Below, in pieces: positions 53,852-62,527 of a stretch of 64,000 nt of DNA. The position numbers were made by a program, and so were the translations under genes. The notes beneath the pieces were generated by a model that searched no databases, was not told where the DNA came from, and worked only from the letters and a program-made list of their open reading frames with translations. Numbering within the stretch: the first letter of the stretch is position 1; every line of letters starts with the position of its first letter. The DNA comes from Hyphomicrobiales bacterium (lineage in GTDB: Bacteria; Pseudomonadota; Alphaproteobacteria; Rhizobiales; Rhizobiaceae): contig UCMT01000058.1 in the NCBI GenBank assembly GCA_900473795.1, positions 62,001-126,000 of the forward strand, written 5' to 3'.

Positions 53852-54960
53852 TGACGGGCGGCGGACCGAATACGGGTCCGGCGCTGACGACGGGCATGGC
53901 AGCGGGGGGCGAAAGTCCCTCGCTGCCCACACCCGTCTCCGGAACGATGGTCACTTCCCCGACGGGTGTGGTGACCGGCACGTTCTGGCGCCGTTTTACC
54001 CTGCGCCGCCCCCTGGCGGCCCTCATCATCCAGCGCCTGGGTTTGAGCGTTGGTCTTCTCTTTGCCGTGTCGCTGATGATCTTCGGCGGCGTGGAAGCCC
54101 TGCCCGGCGACTTCGCCACCACCTATCTCGGCCAGTCGGCAACGCCGCAGGCGGTTGAAAACATCCGCAAGGATCTCGGCCTCGACAAGCCGTTGACCGA
54201 GCGCTACCTCAACTGGCTCGGCGGCGCCGTCAAGGGTGATTTCGGCACCTCCTGGGCCAGCAAGAACTCCGTCAGTGAACAGATCGGCAAGCGGCTCGGA
54301 AACTCGCTGTTTCTCGCCTTCTTCGCCGCACTGGTGTCCGTGCCGCTCGCCGTCGCACTCGGCATGCTCGCCGTGCAGTATCGAAACCGTCTGCCGGACA
54401 AGATCATCAACGTCATCTCGCTCGCGGCGATCTCGCTCCCCGAGTTCTTCGTCGGTTACCTGCTCATCCTGTTCTTCGCAGTTCAGTTCGGCGTCGCGAC
54501 CTTCCCGGCCACCGTCTATGACAGCATGGGCTTTGGCGAACGCCTGTCCGCCATCGCGCTGCCTGTTGCCACGCTCGTGCTCGTGGTCCTTGCCCATATG
54601 ATGCGCATGACACGGGCAGCTATCCTGAACGTCATGTCCTCGGCCTATGTCGAGACCGCGGAACTGAAGGGGCTCAGCGCCTTTCGCATCATCGCGAAGC
54701 ACGCAGCCCCCAATGCCGTTGCGCCGGTCATCAACGTCATCGCGCTCAACCTCGCCTATCTCGTCGTCGGCGTCGTCGTGGTGGAAGTCGTGTTCGTCTA
54801 TCCCGGCATGGGCCAGTACATGGTCGATGCCGTCACGGTGCGCGACATGCCGGTGGTGCAGGCCTGTGGCCTGATCTTCGCCGCCTTCTACATCTTCCTC
54901 AACATGGCTGCGGATATTCTCGCCATCCTCGCCAATCCGAGATTGAGGCATCCACGATGA
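53851..54960 (+). CDS. ABC transporter permease (DppB-like)
   Basis: 369 residues, longer than usual because of an approximately 65-residue Gly/Ser/Pro-rich N-terminal stretch (MTGGGPNTGPALTTG...) before the first helix. Then six predicted helices with the DppB-type EAA loop VETAELKGLSAFRIIAKHAAPN (about 265-286). The start overlaps the preceding stop by one base. The extra N-terminus is unusual for the family. Confidence 0.85.
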   Translation: MTGGGPNTGPALTTGMAAGGESPSLPTPVSGTMVTSPTGVVTGTFWRRFTLRRPLAALIIQRLGLSVGLLFAVSLMIFGGVEALPGDFATTYLGQSATPQAVENIRKDLGLDKPLTERYLNWLGGAVKGDFGTSWASKNSVSEQIGKRLGNSLFLAFFAALVSVPLAVALGMLAVQYRNRLPDKIINVISLAAISLPEFFVGYLLILFFAVQFGVATFPATVYDSMGFGERLSAIALPVATLVLVVLAHMMRMTRAAILNVMSSAYVETAELKGLSAFRIIAKHAAPNAVAPVINVIALNLAYLVVGVVVVEVVFVYPGMGQYMVDAVTVRDMPVVQACGLIFAAFYIFLNMAADILAILANPRLRHPR

Positions 54961-55784
54961 GATTGAGCTCCATTCCCATAAGCGCCTGGGTCGGCATCGC
55001 CGGTATCGTCCTTGCCCTCTTCTGCGCCATCTTCGCGCCGTGGATCGCCCCGTTCGGCGAGCGCGACGTGGTCGGCGATATCTGGCTGCCGATGGGCGGC
55101 GACTTCCTGCTCGGCACGGACAACCTTGGCCGCGACCTGCTTTCCCGCCTCATCTTCGGGGCGAGAACAACAATCTTTGTCGCTTTAGCAGCAACATTCA
55201 TTTCCTTCTCGCTCGGCATGCTGCTGTCGTTTACGGCGGCGGTCACCGGCGGCTTCATCGACCAGTTGTTTTCGCGTTTCAACGATCTGATGATGGCGAT
55301 CCCGACGCTGATCTTTGCGCTCGTCGTGCTTGCCGTATTGCCACAACAACTCTGGATCCTGATCCTCGTCATGGCGGTCCTCGACAGTACCCGCGTCTTC
55401 CGCATCGGCCGCGCCGTAGCGCTCGATGTCGCGGTGATGGAATTCGTCGAGGCGGCTCGGCTGCGCGGCGAAGGCACAAGCTGGATCATCTTCCGGGAAA
55501 TCCTGCCGAACACCCTGTCGCCGCTTCTGGCCGAATTCGGCCTGCGCTTCGCCTTCTCGATCCTGTTCCTCTCTACCCTCTCCTTCCTCGGCCTCGGCAT
55601 CCAGCCGCCGGCCGCTGATTGGGGTGGCATGGTCAAGGACAACAAGGACGGCATCATCTTCGGCATCTCGGCAGCACTCGTGCCCGGCGGCGCGATTGCC
55701 GGCCTTGCCATCTGCGTCAACCTCGTCGTCGACTGGCTGATGAAGCGAACCTCGAGCCTCAAGGGAGGGCGCGGCGATGCCTGA
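54957..55784 (+). CDS. ABC transporter permease (DppC-like)
   Basis: 275 residues, six helices; FLLGTDNLGRDLLSRLIFGARTTI is the classical DppC/OppC motif and EFVEAARLRGEGTSWIIFREILPN (about 165-188) the EAA loop. It overlaps the previous gene by four bases and the next by eight. Membrane partner of the DppB-like subunit. Confidence 0.9.
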   Translation: MRLSSIPISAWVGIAGIVLALFCAIFAPWIAPFGERDVVGDIWLPMGGDFLLGTDNLGRDLLSRLIFGARTTIFVALAATFISFSLGMLLSFTAAVTGGFIDQLFSRFNDLMMAIPTLIFALVVLAVLPQQLWILILVMAVLDSTRVFRIGRAVALDVAVMEFVEAARLRGEGTSWIIFREILPNTLSPLLAEFGLRFAFSILFLSTLSFLGLGIQPPAADWGGMVKDNKDGIIFGISAALVPGGAIAGLAICVNLVVDWLMKRTSSLKGGRGDA

Positions 55785-57408
55785 TCTGCTTTCGGTAAAA
55801 AATCTGAAGATCGAGGCCACCAGCTATCCGCCGGGTGAGCCGCCGAAAACGGTAACGCTGGTCGAAAACGTCTCCTTCGACGTCCAGAAGGGCAAGGTCC
55901 TCGGCCTGATCGGCGAGAGCGGCGCCGGCAAATCGACCATCGGGCTTTCGGCGCTCGCCTATGGCCGCGGCGGCGCATCCATTACCGGCGGGCAGGTGCT
56001 GCTCAACGGCAAGGATATCCTGGCGCTTGGCCGTGACGGCGTTCGCACCATCCGTGGCTGCAAGGTCTGCTATGTCGCCCAGTCTGCCGCTGCCGCCTTC
56101 AACCCGGCCCACAAGCTCGGCGAACAGGTGATCGAGGCCTCTCTGCGCCACAAGATCATGAGCCGCACGGAGGCGGAAAAGCGCGCGCTTTATCTCTTCA
56201 AGGTGCTTGGCCTGCCGAACCCGGAAACCTTCGGCGACCGCTACCCGCATCAGGTCTCGGGCGGCCAGTTGCAGCGAGCCATGACCGCCATGGCGCTCTG
56301 CCCCAATCCGGAGTTGATCGTCTTCGACGAACCGACGACGGCACTCGACGTCACCACCCAGATCGACGTTCTGGCGGCGATCAAGCATGCGATCGAGGAA
56401 ACGCATACGGCCGCCCTCTACATCACCCACGATCTCGCCGTCGTCGCCCAGATTTCCGACGACATCATGGTGCTGCGCCACGGCAAGACCGTCGAATACG
56501 GAACGACCAAGCAGATCATCGAAGCCCCGAACCAGGACTATACGCGCGCGCTGGTCAGCGTCCGCCAGACCAAGCGCGAGGAAGCCCGCGACCAGAGCAA
56601 TACGTTGCTCAAGATCGAGCATGTCAGTGCCGGCTATGCCAACGGCTTCAAGGTGCTGCATGACGTTTCCATGCATCTGCCCAAGGGCCAGACGCTGGCG
56701 ATCGTCGGCGAAAGCGGTTCCGGCAAATCGACGCTGGCCCGCGTCATCACCGGTCTTCTGCCGCCTCAGGACGGTAAGATCACCTTCGACGGCAAGGAGC
56801 TTCCAAAGGCCCTCAGCGGGCGTACCAAGGACGAACTTCGCCGCGTGCAGATGATCTACCAGATGGCCGATACGGCGATGAACCCGCGCCAGACGGTGCG
56901 CGACATCATCGGCCGGCCGATCTCCTTCTACTATGGCCTTCACGGCGCCAAGAAGACGGAGCGGGTCAGGCAACTGCTCGACCAGATCGAGATGGGCGAC
57001 CGGTTCCTCGACCGTTATCCGGCGGAACTTTCCGGCGGCCAGAAGCAGCGTGTCGCGATCGCCCGGGCGCTGGCGGCAAAACCGGAACTGATCCTCTGCG
57101 ACGAACCGACCTCGGCGCTCGACCCGCTGGTGGCCGAAGGCATCCTGAATCTTCTTCTGAAGCTTCAGGAGGAAACCGCTGTTTCCTATGTCTTTATCAC
57201 CCACGACATTGCCATCGTGCGCGCCATCGCCGACAGCGTCGCCGTCATGCACCGCGGCAAGCTGGTCCGCTTCGGCCCGAAGTCCAAGGTCCTGTCGCCG
57301 CCCTTCGACGACTATACCGACCTGCTTCTGAAATCGGTTCCGGAAATGGAGCTCGGGTGGCTTGAGAAGGTGCTGACGACACGAAGGATGGAAAGCGCGG
57401 GGAATTGA
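55777..57408 (+). CDS. Fused dipeptide-type ABC ATPase (DppD-DppF)
   Basis: 543 residues with two ABC domains in one chain. First: GESGAGKST, VSGGQLQRAMTAMAL, LIVFDEPTTALD; second (from about 295): GESGSGKST, LSGGQKQRVAIARAL, LILCDEPTSALD. Fused ATPases of this kind energise one Dpp/Opp-type importer. It starts with an eight-base overlap with the permease gene. It ends the operon, before a convergent gene. Confidence 0.92.
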   Translation: MPDLLSVKNLKIEATSYPPGEPPKTVTLVENVSFDVQKGKVLGLIGESGAGKSTIGLSALAYGRGGASITGGQVLLNGKDILALGRDGVRTIRGCKVCYVAQSAAAAFNPAHKLGEQVIEASLRHKIMSRTEAEKRALYLFKVLGLPNPETFGDRYPHQVSGGQLQRAMTAMALCPNPELIVFDEPTTALDVTTQIDVLAAIKHAIEETHTAALYITHDLAVVAQISDDIMVLRHGKTVEYGTTKQIIEAPNQDYTRALVSVRQTKREEARDQSNTLLKIEHVSAGYANGFKVLHDVSMHLPKGQTLAIVGESGSGKSTLARVITGLLPPQDGKITFDGKELPKALSGRTKDELRRVQMIYQMADTAMNPRQTVRDIIGRPISFYYGLHGAKKTERVRQLLDQIEMGDRFLDRYPAELSGGQKQRVAIARALAAKPELILCDEPTSALDPLVAEGILNLLLKLQEETAVSYVFITHDIAIVRAIADSVAVMHRGKLVRFGPKSKVLSPPFDDYTDLLLKSVPEMELGWLEKVLTTRRMESAGN

Positions 57409-57425
57409 GCATCTGCGATCCAAAG

Positions 57426-57454
57426 GCAGCCCGAAGCCGATCAGCTCGGGCTGC
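57426..57454. terminator. Hairpin between convergent genes
   Basis: Nine-base stem GCAGCCCGA/TCGGGCTGC (57426-57434 with 57446-57454) between the importer ATPase and the convergent PAAR-like gene. Weak T runs on both sides, so probably bidirectional. Confidence 0.55.
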
Positions 57455-57458
57455 AATC

Positions 57459-57794
57459 TTACTTGGCGGTGCAGTTCACATCGCCGGTGCGCTGCGCAGC
57501 CTCGCCTTCCAGCATGACCGAAGGATCGCCCTTCGCCGAGCAATCCCCCTTCACGCCGGTGCCGGAACGGAAATGCACGACGGGCTGCCCTTCGATGAAG
57601 ATGCTCGGCACGGTCTCGTAGAGTTCGGGCGGGCAGTTGGCGACATCGGACAACCGGAGTGCCGGCTTGCCGCCGATCATGACGCTGGTGGAGCCCGACA
57701 GTGCGCAGGCCGGAATCGGTGGCGCGTCGTCACCGACGGCAGGAGCCGCAAAGGCAAGGATCAAAACGGCCGCCGAAACATTTCTCTTCAACAT
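57459..57794 (-). CDS. Small secreted PAAR-like protein
   Basis: 111 residues with a signal peptide (residues 1-22, LILAFAAPAVG). The mature part has two PAAR-like repeats: GSTSVMIGGKPALRLSDVAN and GDPSVMLEGEAAQRTGDVN, and four cysteines. PAAR domains normally cap type VI secretion spikes and are not exported by Sec; a Sec signal on a stand-alone PAAR-like protein is unusual. Start 57794 follows GGGAGG at five bases; the longer frame adds a basic leader. No secretion genes are adjacent. Confidence 0.7.
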   Translation of the reverse strand: MLKRNVSAAVLILAFAAPAVGDDAPPIPACALSGSTSVMIGGKPALRLSDVANCPPELYETVPSIFIEGQPVVHFRSGTGVKGDCSAKGDPSVMLEGEAAQRTGDVNCTAK

Positions 57795-57856
57795 TCTCGT
57801 CCTCCCGCGACGCCGCCGAAAATGCGGCCGCGACAGCATGCAGAAAAGACCAGCAC

Positions 57857-59857
57857 ATGACCACAGGCAATTTCACCGTCATCGAGAACCAATGGATCGT
57901 CCTCCAGGACGGGACGCGGATGGCCGCGCGCATCTGGATGCCGGAGGGCGCCGACAGCGATCCGGTTCCGGCGGTCTTCGAGTACCTGCCCTATCGCAAG
58001 CGTGACGGCACCAGCCCGCGCGACGAATCCACCTACCCGGTTTTCGCCGCTGCCGGCATCGCCGGCGTTCGCGTCGATATCCGCGGTTCCGGCGAATCCG
58101 ACGGCGTCATCGACGGCGAATACACGCCGCGCGAGCTGGCCGACGGCTGCGAACTGATCGCCTGGATCGCCGCCCAGCCCTGGTCGAACGGCAAGGTCGG
58201 CATGATGGGCATTTCCTGGGGCGGCTTCAACTGCCTGCAGGTGGCGGCGCTGAAGCCGCCGGCGCTGAAGGCGGTTATCTCGATCGCCTCGACCGTCGAT
58301 CGCTACAATGACGACATCCACTACAAGAACGGCACGCATCTCTCCGCACAGCTTTCCTGGGCGGCGACCATGCTCGCCTACCAGTCGCGCTCGCCCGATC
58401 CGGCGCTGGTCGGCGAGATGTGGCGGCAGATGTGGCTGGAGCGCCTGGCGCTGGAGCCCTTCTTCATCGAGGAATGGCTGGAGCACCAGCGCCGTGACGC
58501 CTTCTGGAAGCACGGCTCGATCTGCGAGGACTTCGACGGCTTCCCGGTACCGGCCATGGTCATCGCCGGCTGGGCCGATGGTTACCGCAACACGCCGATG
58601 AAGGCAGCCGAGGGCATGGGCGATCGAGTGAAAGCCCTCATCGGCCCCTGGGTCCACAAATATCCGCATTTCGCCTGGCCGAAACCGCGCGCCGATTTCC
58701 ATGGCGAGGCCATCGTCTGGTGGAACCGCTGGCTGCGCGATGAAGAGACCGGCGTCGAAAACCTGCCGCAGATGCGCGCCTTCATCCTTGACGGCCCGCG
58801 GCCGGCGCTGCGGCGCAATGTCGAGCCCGGTTTCTGGATTGCTCAAGACAAATGGCGCCCGCCGGAAATGCAGTGCTTCTATGTCGACCAGTTCGGCAGC
58901 CTGCAGGACGGTATGCCGATCGCCGGCGCCCACGATCACAACGCCTATCTGAGATCGCCGCTCGATACCGGCACCGCCGCCGGCGAATGGTTCACGCTGA
59001 AGCCGGACGCCGAAATGGCGGGCGACCAGCGGATCGACGATGCCGGCTCGCTGACCTTCGAGACCGCGCCACTGACCCATGCGGTCGACTATCTCGGCCA
59101 GCCGGTGCTGACCGCCGAGCTCGCCTGCGACGGCAATTGGGCAAACCTCATCGCTCGCCTCGTCGATGTCCATCCGGATGGCACGGCGACCCGCGTCACC
59201 TTCGGTGTGCTCAATCTGGCGCACCGCGACAATTACGCCGAGCCGAAGCCGATGGAGAAAGGCAAGAAAACGCAGATCCGACTGGTACTCGATGCCTGCG
59301 GCTATCGCTTCGGCGCCGGCCACCGCATCCGCCTGTCGCTCTCGACATCCTACTGGCCGATGGTCCTGCCTGCGCCGACCGATCCGGGCCTGGCCTTCGA
59401 TCTCGCCTCCCTCGGCCTTGCCCTGCCGAAACTCGGTGACCATCAGGTCATCACCATGCCGGAGCCGGCAAATCCCGATCCACTGCCGAAATATACCGAG
59501 CTTGCGCCTGGCAAGACCAACCGCCGCGTCGAGCGCGACATGACGACCGGCGAGACGCGCTACCATATCTACGAGGATACCGGCCTGTTCGAACATCCGG
59601 GTACCGGTTTCGCCACGCAGGACATTCGCGACGAGACGTGGACCATCGCCACGGACGACCCTCTGTCGATGACAGGGGTATCGACCTGGACCTGCATTGC
59701 CAAACGCGAAAACTGGTCGGTCAAGACCGTCTCGATCTCGCGGATCGGCTGCACGGCAACCGAATGGCTGACATCCGCCTCGGTGACGGCCTTCGAAGGC
59801 GAAACACAGATCTTCCAAAAGATCTTCGAGAAGCGCCTTCCCCGCGACTTTATGTAA
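57857..59857 (+). CDS. CocE/NonD family hydrolase
   Basis: 666 residues: X-Pro dipeptidyl-peptidase-like catalytic domain with nucleophile elbow GISWGGF (about residue 117), oxyanion region DIRGSGESDG, and a late C-terminal jelly-roll domain (about 340-560) as in cocaine esterase and cephalosporin acylases. It hydrolyses an ester or amide of unknown kind. The ATG at 57857 is preceded by a weak GA-rich stretch. It lies downstream of the ABC importer with a convergent gene between, so coregulation is uncertain. Confidence 0.85.
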   Translation: MTTGNFTVIENQWIVLQDGTRMAARIWMPEGADSDPVPAVFEYLPYRKRDGTSPRDESTYPVFAAAGIAGVRVDIRGSGESDGVIDGEYTPRELADGCELIAWIAAQPWSNGKVGMMGISWGGFNCLQVAALKPPALKAVISIASTVDRYNDDIHYKNGTHLSAQLSWAATMLAYQSRSPDPALVGEMWRQMWLERLALEPFFIEEWLEHQRRDAFWKHGSICEDFDGFPVPAMVIAGWADGYRNTPMKAAEGMGDRVKALIGPWVHKYPHFAWPKPRADFHGEAIVWWNRWLRDEETGVENLPQMRAFILDGPRPALRRNVEPGFWIAQDKWRPPEMQCFYVDQFGSLQDGMPIAGAHDHNAYLRSPLDTGTAAGEWFTLKPDAEMAGDQRIDDAGSLTFETAPLTHAVDYLGQPVLTAELACDGNWANLIARLVDVHPDGTATRVTFGVLNLAHRDNYAEPKPMEKGKKTQIRLVLDACGYRFGAGHRIRLSLSTSYWPMVLPAPTDPGLAFDLASLGLALPKLGDHQVITMPEPANPDPLPKYTELAPGKTNRRVERDMTTGETRYHIYEDTGLFEHPGTGFATQDIRDETWTIATDDPLSMTGVSTWTCIAKRENWSVKTVSISRIGCTATEWLTSASVTAFEGETQIFQKIFEKRLPRDFM

Positions 59858-59861
59858 CCCG

Positions 59862-60272
59862 TTAGACGGGCCTCGCTTCGGCCAAGGCGGCGAGCGCCCG
59901 CTCCCCGTCTGCGGCCGGCACGAAAATGTGGTCGTGGTGATAGGCCGCAACCACGTTGGCGCTGATGCCATGCCGCGTCAGCGCCGCCGCAACCGCTGCG
60001 GTCAGGCCAACCGCCTCGAGCGCCGAATGCACCGTCAGCGTGATGCAGCGCAGCACCGGCCCATAAGGCAGGCCGGCCCTGTCGGCCACGGTGCGCTCGA
60101 GGATCAGCGTCAGGCCCTCGTCCTCGCGGAAGAAGCCGAGCGGCGACAGCGAAAGCCAGTCACCCGCCGCCTCGCCCGCCACCGTGCAATAGACATATTC
60201 CGCGGGACGCAGGTCCGGGCGCATGTCGCGCAAGAGCACGTCGAGATCGGTAATAGCCGTCATATCCTGCAT
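59862..60272 (-). CDS. ACT-domain protein
   Basis: 136 residues holding one or two ACT-like units (TLILERTVADRAGLPYGPVLRCITL and the LTRHGISANVVAAYHHDHIFVPAADGE region). ACT domains bind small ligands, often amino acids; stand-alone copies of this group are common in bacteria without known function. AAGGA lies four bases before ATG 60272; another ATG is at 60263. The convergent hydrolase gene ends five bases away. Confidence 0.75.
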   Translation of the reverse strand: MQDMTAITDLDVLLRDMRPDLRPAEYVYCTVAGEAAGDWLSLSPLGFFREDEGLTLILERTVADRAGLPYGPVLRCITLTVHSALEAVGLTAAVAAALTRHGISANVVAAYHHDHIFVPAADGERALAALAEARPV

Positions 60273-60457
60273 CCATTCCTTCTGACATCACACGAGCGTG
60301 TAGCGCTGCGGCGGGCTTCTCACTTTGGCGTTACGCACGCATTTGCGATTTGACCGGTGAAGGAGCGTCAGGCCACTGTTTGCGCATCAAGCAAGGCGCA
60401 TGTCGCAAGGCTCAGGCGCTAACCAGACTGCGTCCGCGATAAAACAGGAGGAATGCC

Positions 60458-61198
60458 ATGCCGTCCATCAAAACACAAACCGCCTTGCGAAAGACCGGAC
60501 GCTCCCTCGTGCTCGGCCTTGGCGCAACCGCGATCGCTGCCGCGCTCTTCGCGATGTCCTCGACTTTCAGCAACGCCGCCGAAGAAGCCGTCGTCATTCC
60601 TCCTCCCGCCATCGATGAAACGGCGGGCGCAACCACCGAAAAAGCCGTCTTCGCCGGCGGCTGCTTCTGGGGCGTGCAGGGTGTCTTCCAGCATGTGAAG
60701 GGCGTGAAGAACGCCGTCTCCGGCTATTCCGGCGGCACGAAGGAGACGGCCGTCTACGAAACGGTCAGCAACGGCAATACGGGTCACGCAGAGTCAGTCG
60801 AGATCACTTACAATCCGAAAGAGGTCACCTACGGTCAGCTGCTGCAGATATTTTTCTCGGTGGCGCACAATCCGACACAATTGAACTATCAGGGCCCAGA
60901 CCATGGTACGCAGTACCGCTCGGAAATCTTTGCCACCAATGGTGAGCAGAAGAAGATCGCGCAAAGCTATATCGCCCAGCTCGGCAAGGCGGGGGTGTTC
61001 GGCGAACCGGTCGTCACCAAGGTCTCGGATATGAGTGCCTTCTATCCGGCCGAGGAATACCATCAGGACTTCCTGACGCTCAATCCGACCTACCCCTACA
61101 TCGTTTACAACGACATGCCGAAGATCGAGAACCTCAAGGCGCTCTTCCCGGCGAAATTCAGTGCCGACCCGGTTCTGGTCCTCAAGGCCAAGGGGTGA
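60458..61198 (+). CDS. msrA: Peptide-methionine (S)-S-oxide reductase
   Basis: 246 residues. The MsrA domain begins at residue about 63 with the catalytic Cys in GGCFWGVQGVF, then YSGGTKETAVYETVSNG, NPTQLNYQGPDHGTQYRS and the closing FYPAEEYHQDFLTLNP. It repairs oxidised methionine. The N-terminus (about 45 residues, with hydrophobic VLGLGATAIAAALFAMSS) is a signal peptide or anchor, so this copy acts in the periplasm. AGGAGG lies seven bases before the ATG. Confidence 0.93.
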   Translation: MPSIKTQTALRKTGRSLVLGLGATAIAAALFAMSSTFSNAAEEAVVIPPPAIDETAGATTEKAVFAGGCFWGVQGVFQHVKGVKNAVSGYSGGTKETAVYETVSNGNTGHAESVEITYNPKEVTYGQLLQIFFSVAHNPTQLNYQGPDHGTQYRSEIFATNGEQKKIAQSYIAQLGKAGVFGEPVVTKVSDMSAFYPAEEYHQDFLTLNPTYPYIVYNDMPKIENLKALFPAKFSADPVLVLKAKG

Positions 61199-62122
61199 TC
61201 AGAGCGCTCCTGCGAGGACACTGACACCCCAACAGAGATGCAGAAAGCCTTCCCGCGCGCCCTCGCTCATGTGACGGGCGCGCAGCCACGCATGGATCAT
61301 CTGCGGCTCGTCGCGATAGGTGACGTTGACGCCGGCGGCGATCAGGCGCTGGGCGTAGACTGCAGCGTCGTCGCGCAAGGGATCAAAATGCGCCGAAGTA
61401 ATATAGGCCGGCGGCAATCCGGAGAGGTCGGCGGCTTTCAGCGGATGGGCAAAGGCGTTCTCCGGCGGGGCCTTCAGCACGTCCCGGTAGTAGAGGACAT
61501 CGGCCGTCGACAGACCCGGCGCCTCGGCCATTTCGGCATAGGAGCCCGACGTCAGGTCACCACCGAGCCCCGGATAGATCAGCACCTGCCCGACGATACC
61601 GGTGATTGCCTTCGCCTTCGCCTTCAACGCAATCCCCGCCGCCAGATTGCCGCCGGCGCTGTCGCCCGCGACGACCAGCGGTCGGCCATCGGCGAGAAGC
61701 CAGGTCAGCACCTCGAAACAGTCGTCGAAGGCGGCCGGCCAGACATGCTCCAGCGCCAACCGGTAGTCGACGGACACCAGTTCGGCCCGCGCCGCATGCG
61801 CGATCTCGGCGCAGATCGCGTCGTGGCTTTCGAGCGATCCGACGACAAAGCCGCCGCCATGGATGTAGAAAATCCGCGTCTGCGTTGCGACTTCAATAGG
61901 CCGATACCGTCGCACGGGAATCCGGCCGCCGACCGCCTCATCCTGCCGCGTCAATCCATCCGGCGACGGCGCGTCGAACTCGGCGCAGAGCGCGTCGTAC
62001 CATTTGCGCTGCTGCTCGATGGGCGCATCCACCGCATCGGCGGGGTAGAATTCCTCGCAGCGCTTGTGGAAGGCGAGAATGCCGGGTTCGGTGGGGATTG
62101 CACGTGTCACTATAACCACCAT
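61199..62122 (-). CDS. Alpha/beta hydrolase of the HSL/esterase family
   Basis: 307 residues, hormone-sensitive-lipase group: IHGGGFVVGS oxyanion motif, nucleophile elbow GDSAGGN, and late PQMIHAWL with the catalytic His. It would hydrolyse short acyl esters in the cytosol. The start is uncertain: ATG 62122 and GTG 62110 are both possible, and 62110 has GGTGG closer to it. It is convergent with msrA, whose stop adjoins its own. Confidence 0.85.
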   Translation of the reverse strand: MVVIVTRAIPTEPGILAFHKRCEEFYPADAVDAPIEQQRKWYDALCAEFDAPSPDGLTRQDEAVGGRIPVRRYRPIEVATQTRIFYIHGGGFVVGSLESHDAICAEIAHAARAELVSVDYRLALEHVWPAAFDDCFEVLTWLLADGRPLVVAGDSAGGNLAAGIALKAKAKAITGIVGQVLIYPGLGGDLTSGSYAEMAEAPGLSTADVLYYRDVLKAPPENAFAHPLKAADLSGLPPAYITSAHFDPLRDDAAVYAQRLIAAGVNVTYRDEPQMIHAWLRARHMSEGAREGFLHLCWGVSVLAGAL

Positions 62123-62185
62123 AAATGGCAAACTGTCGATCAACAGATAAGCGCCGGCTTCACATTTGTATGCAAGAGGTTATCT

Positions 62186-62524
62186 GTGAAAAAAATGTGG
62201 AAGCAGTGGCGCAAAGTTGCACTTTCTCTTGCCGCCGTTCTTGTCATTCTTCCTCTCCTGATCAGTGCGATAGCGGTCACCGGCGGCATTTCTTATCTAG
62301 CGCGCCCGTTTGGTTTTCAGGGGCTCTCATTGCCAACAGGCGCGATGTATCCAACTCTTTGGGTTGGGGACTACATGATTTCCGACAATTCCGCATATGG
62401 CGACAGAAGCCCCTTCTCTGCCGGAAGTGACGGGCGGGCTCGACTGCAAACAAAGCCTCTGCAGGGGGATGTTGTCGTGCTTCTTCACCCCGATGACAAT
62501 TTCACCTCCCGCTGGGTTAACTAA
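62186..62524 (+). pseudogene. Truncated signal peptidase I-like ORF with the catalytic Ser replaced
   Basis: About 112 residues from GTG 62186 with AAGAGG six bases upstream. After a membrane segment (LSLAAVLVILPLLISAIAV) the sequence LPTGAMYPTLWVGDYMI matches the S26 peptidase motif GSMxPTL, but the nucleophilic Ser is Ala. The frame reaches the KPLQGDVVVLLHP segment and then stops (DDNFTSRWVN), losing the Lys general-base region and the rest of the fold. Likely a non-functional remnant, or a small membrane protein that keeps only the beginning of the fold. Confidence 0.6.
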
Positions 62525-62527
62525 ACC

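Noticed and set aside
57788-59971. A 727-codon minus-strand frame opposite the CocE/NonD gene
   Set aside because: The plus strand has a complete hydrolase with its catalytic motif; the minus frame is a shadow.
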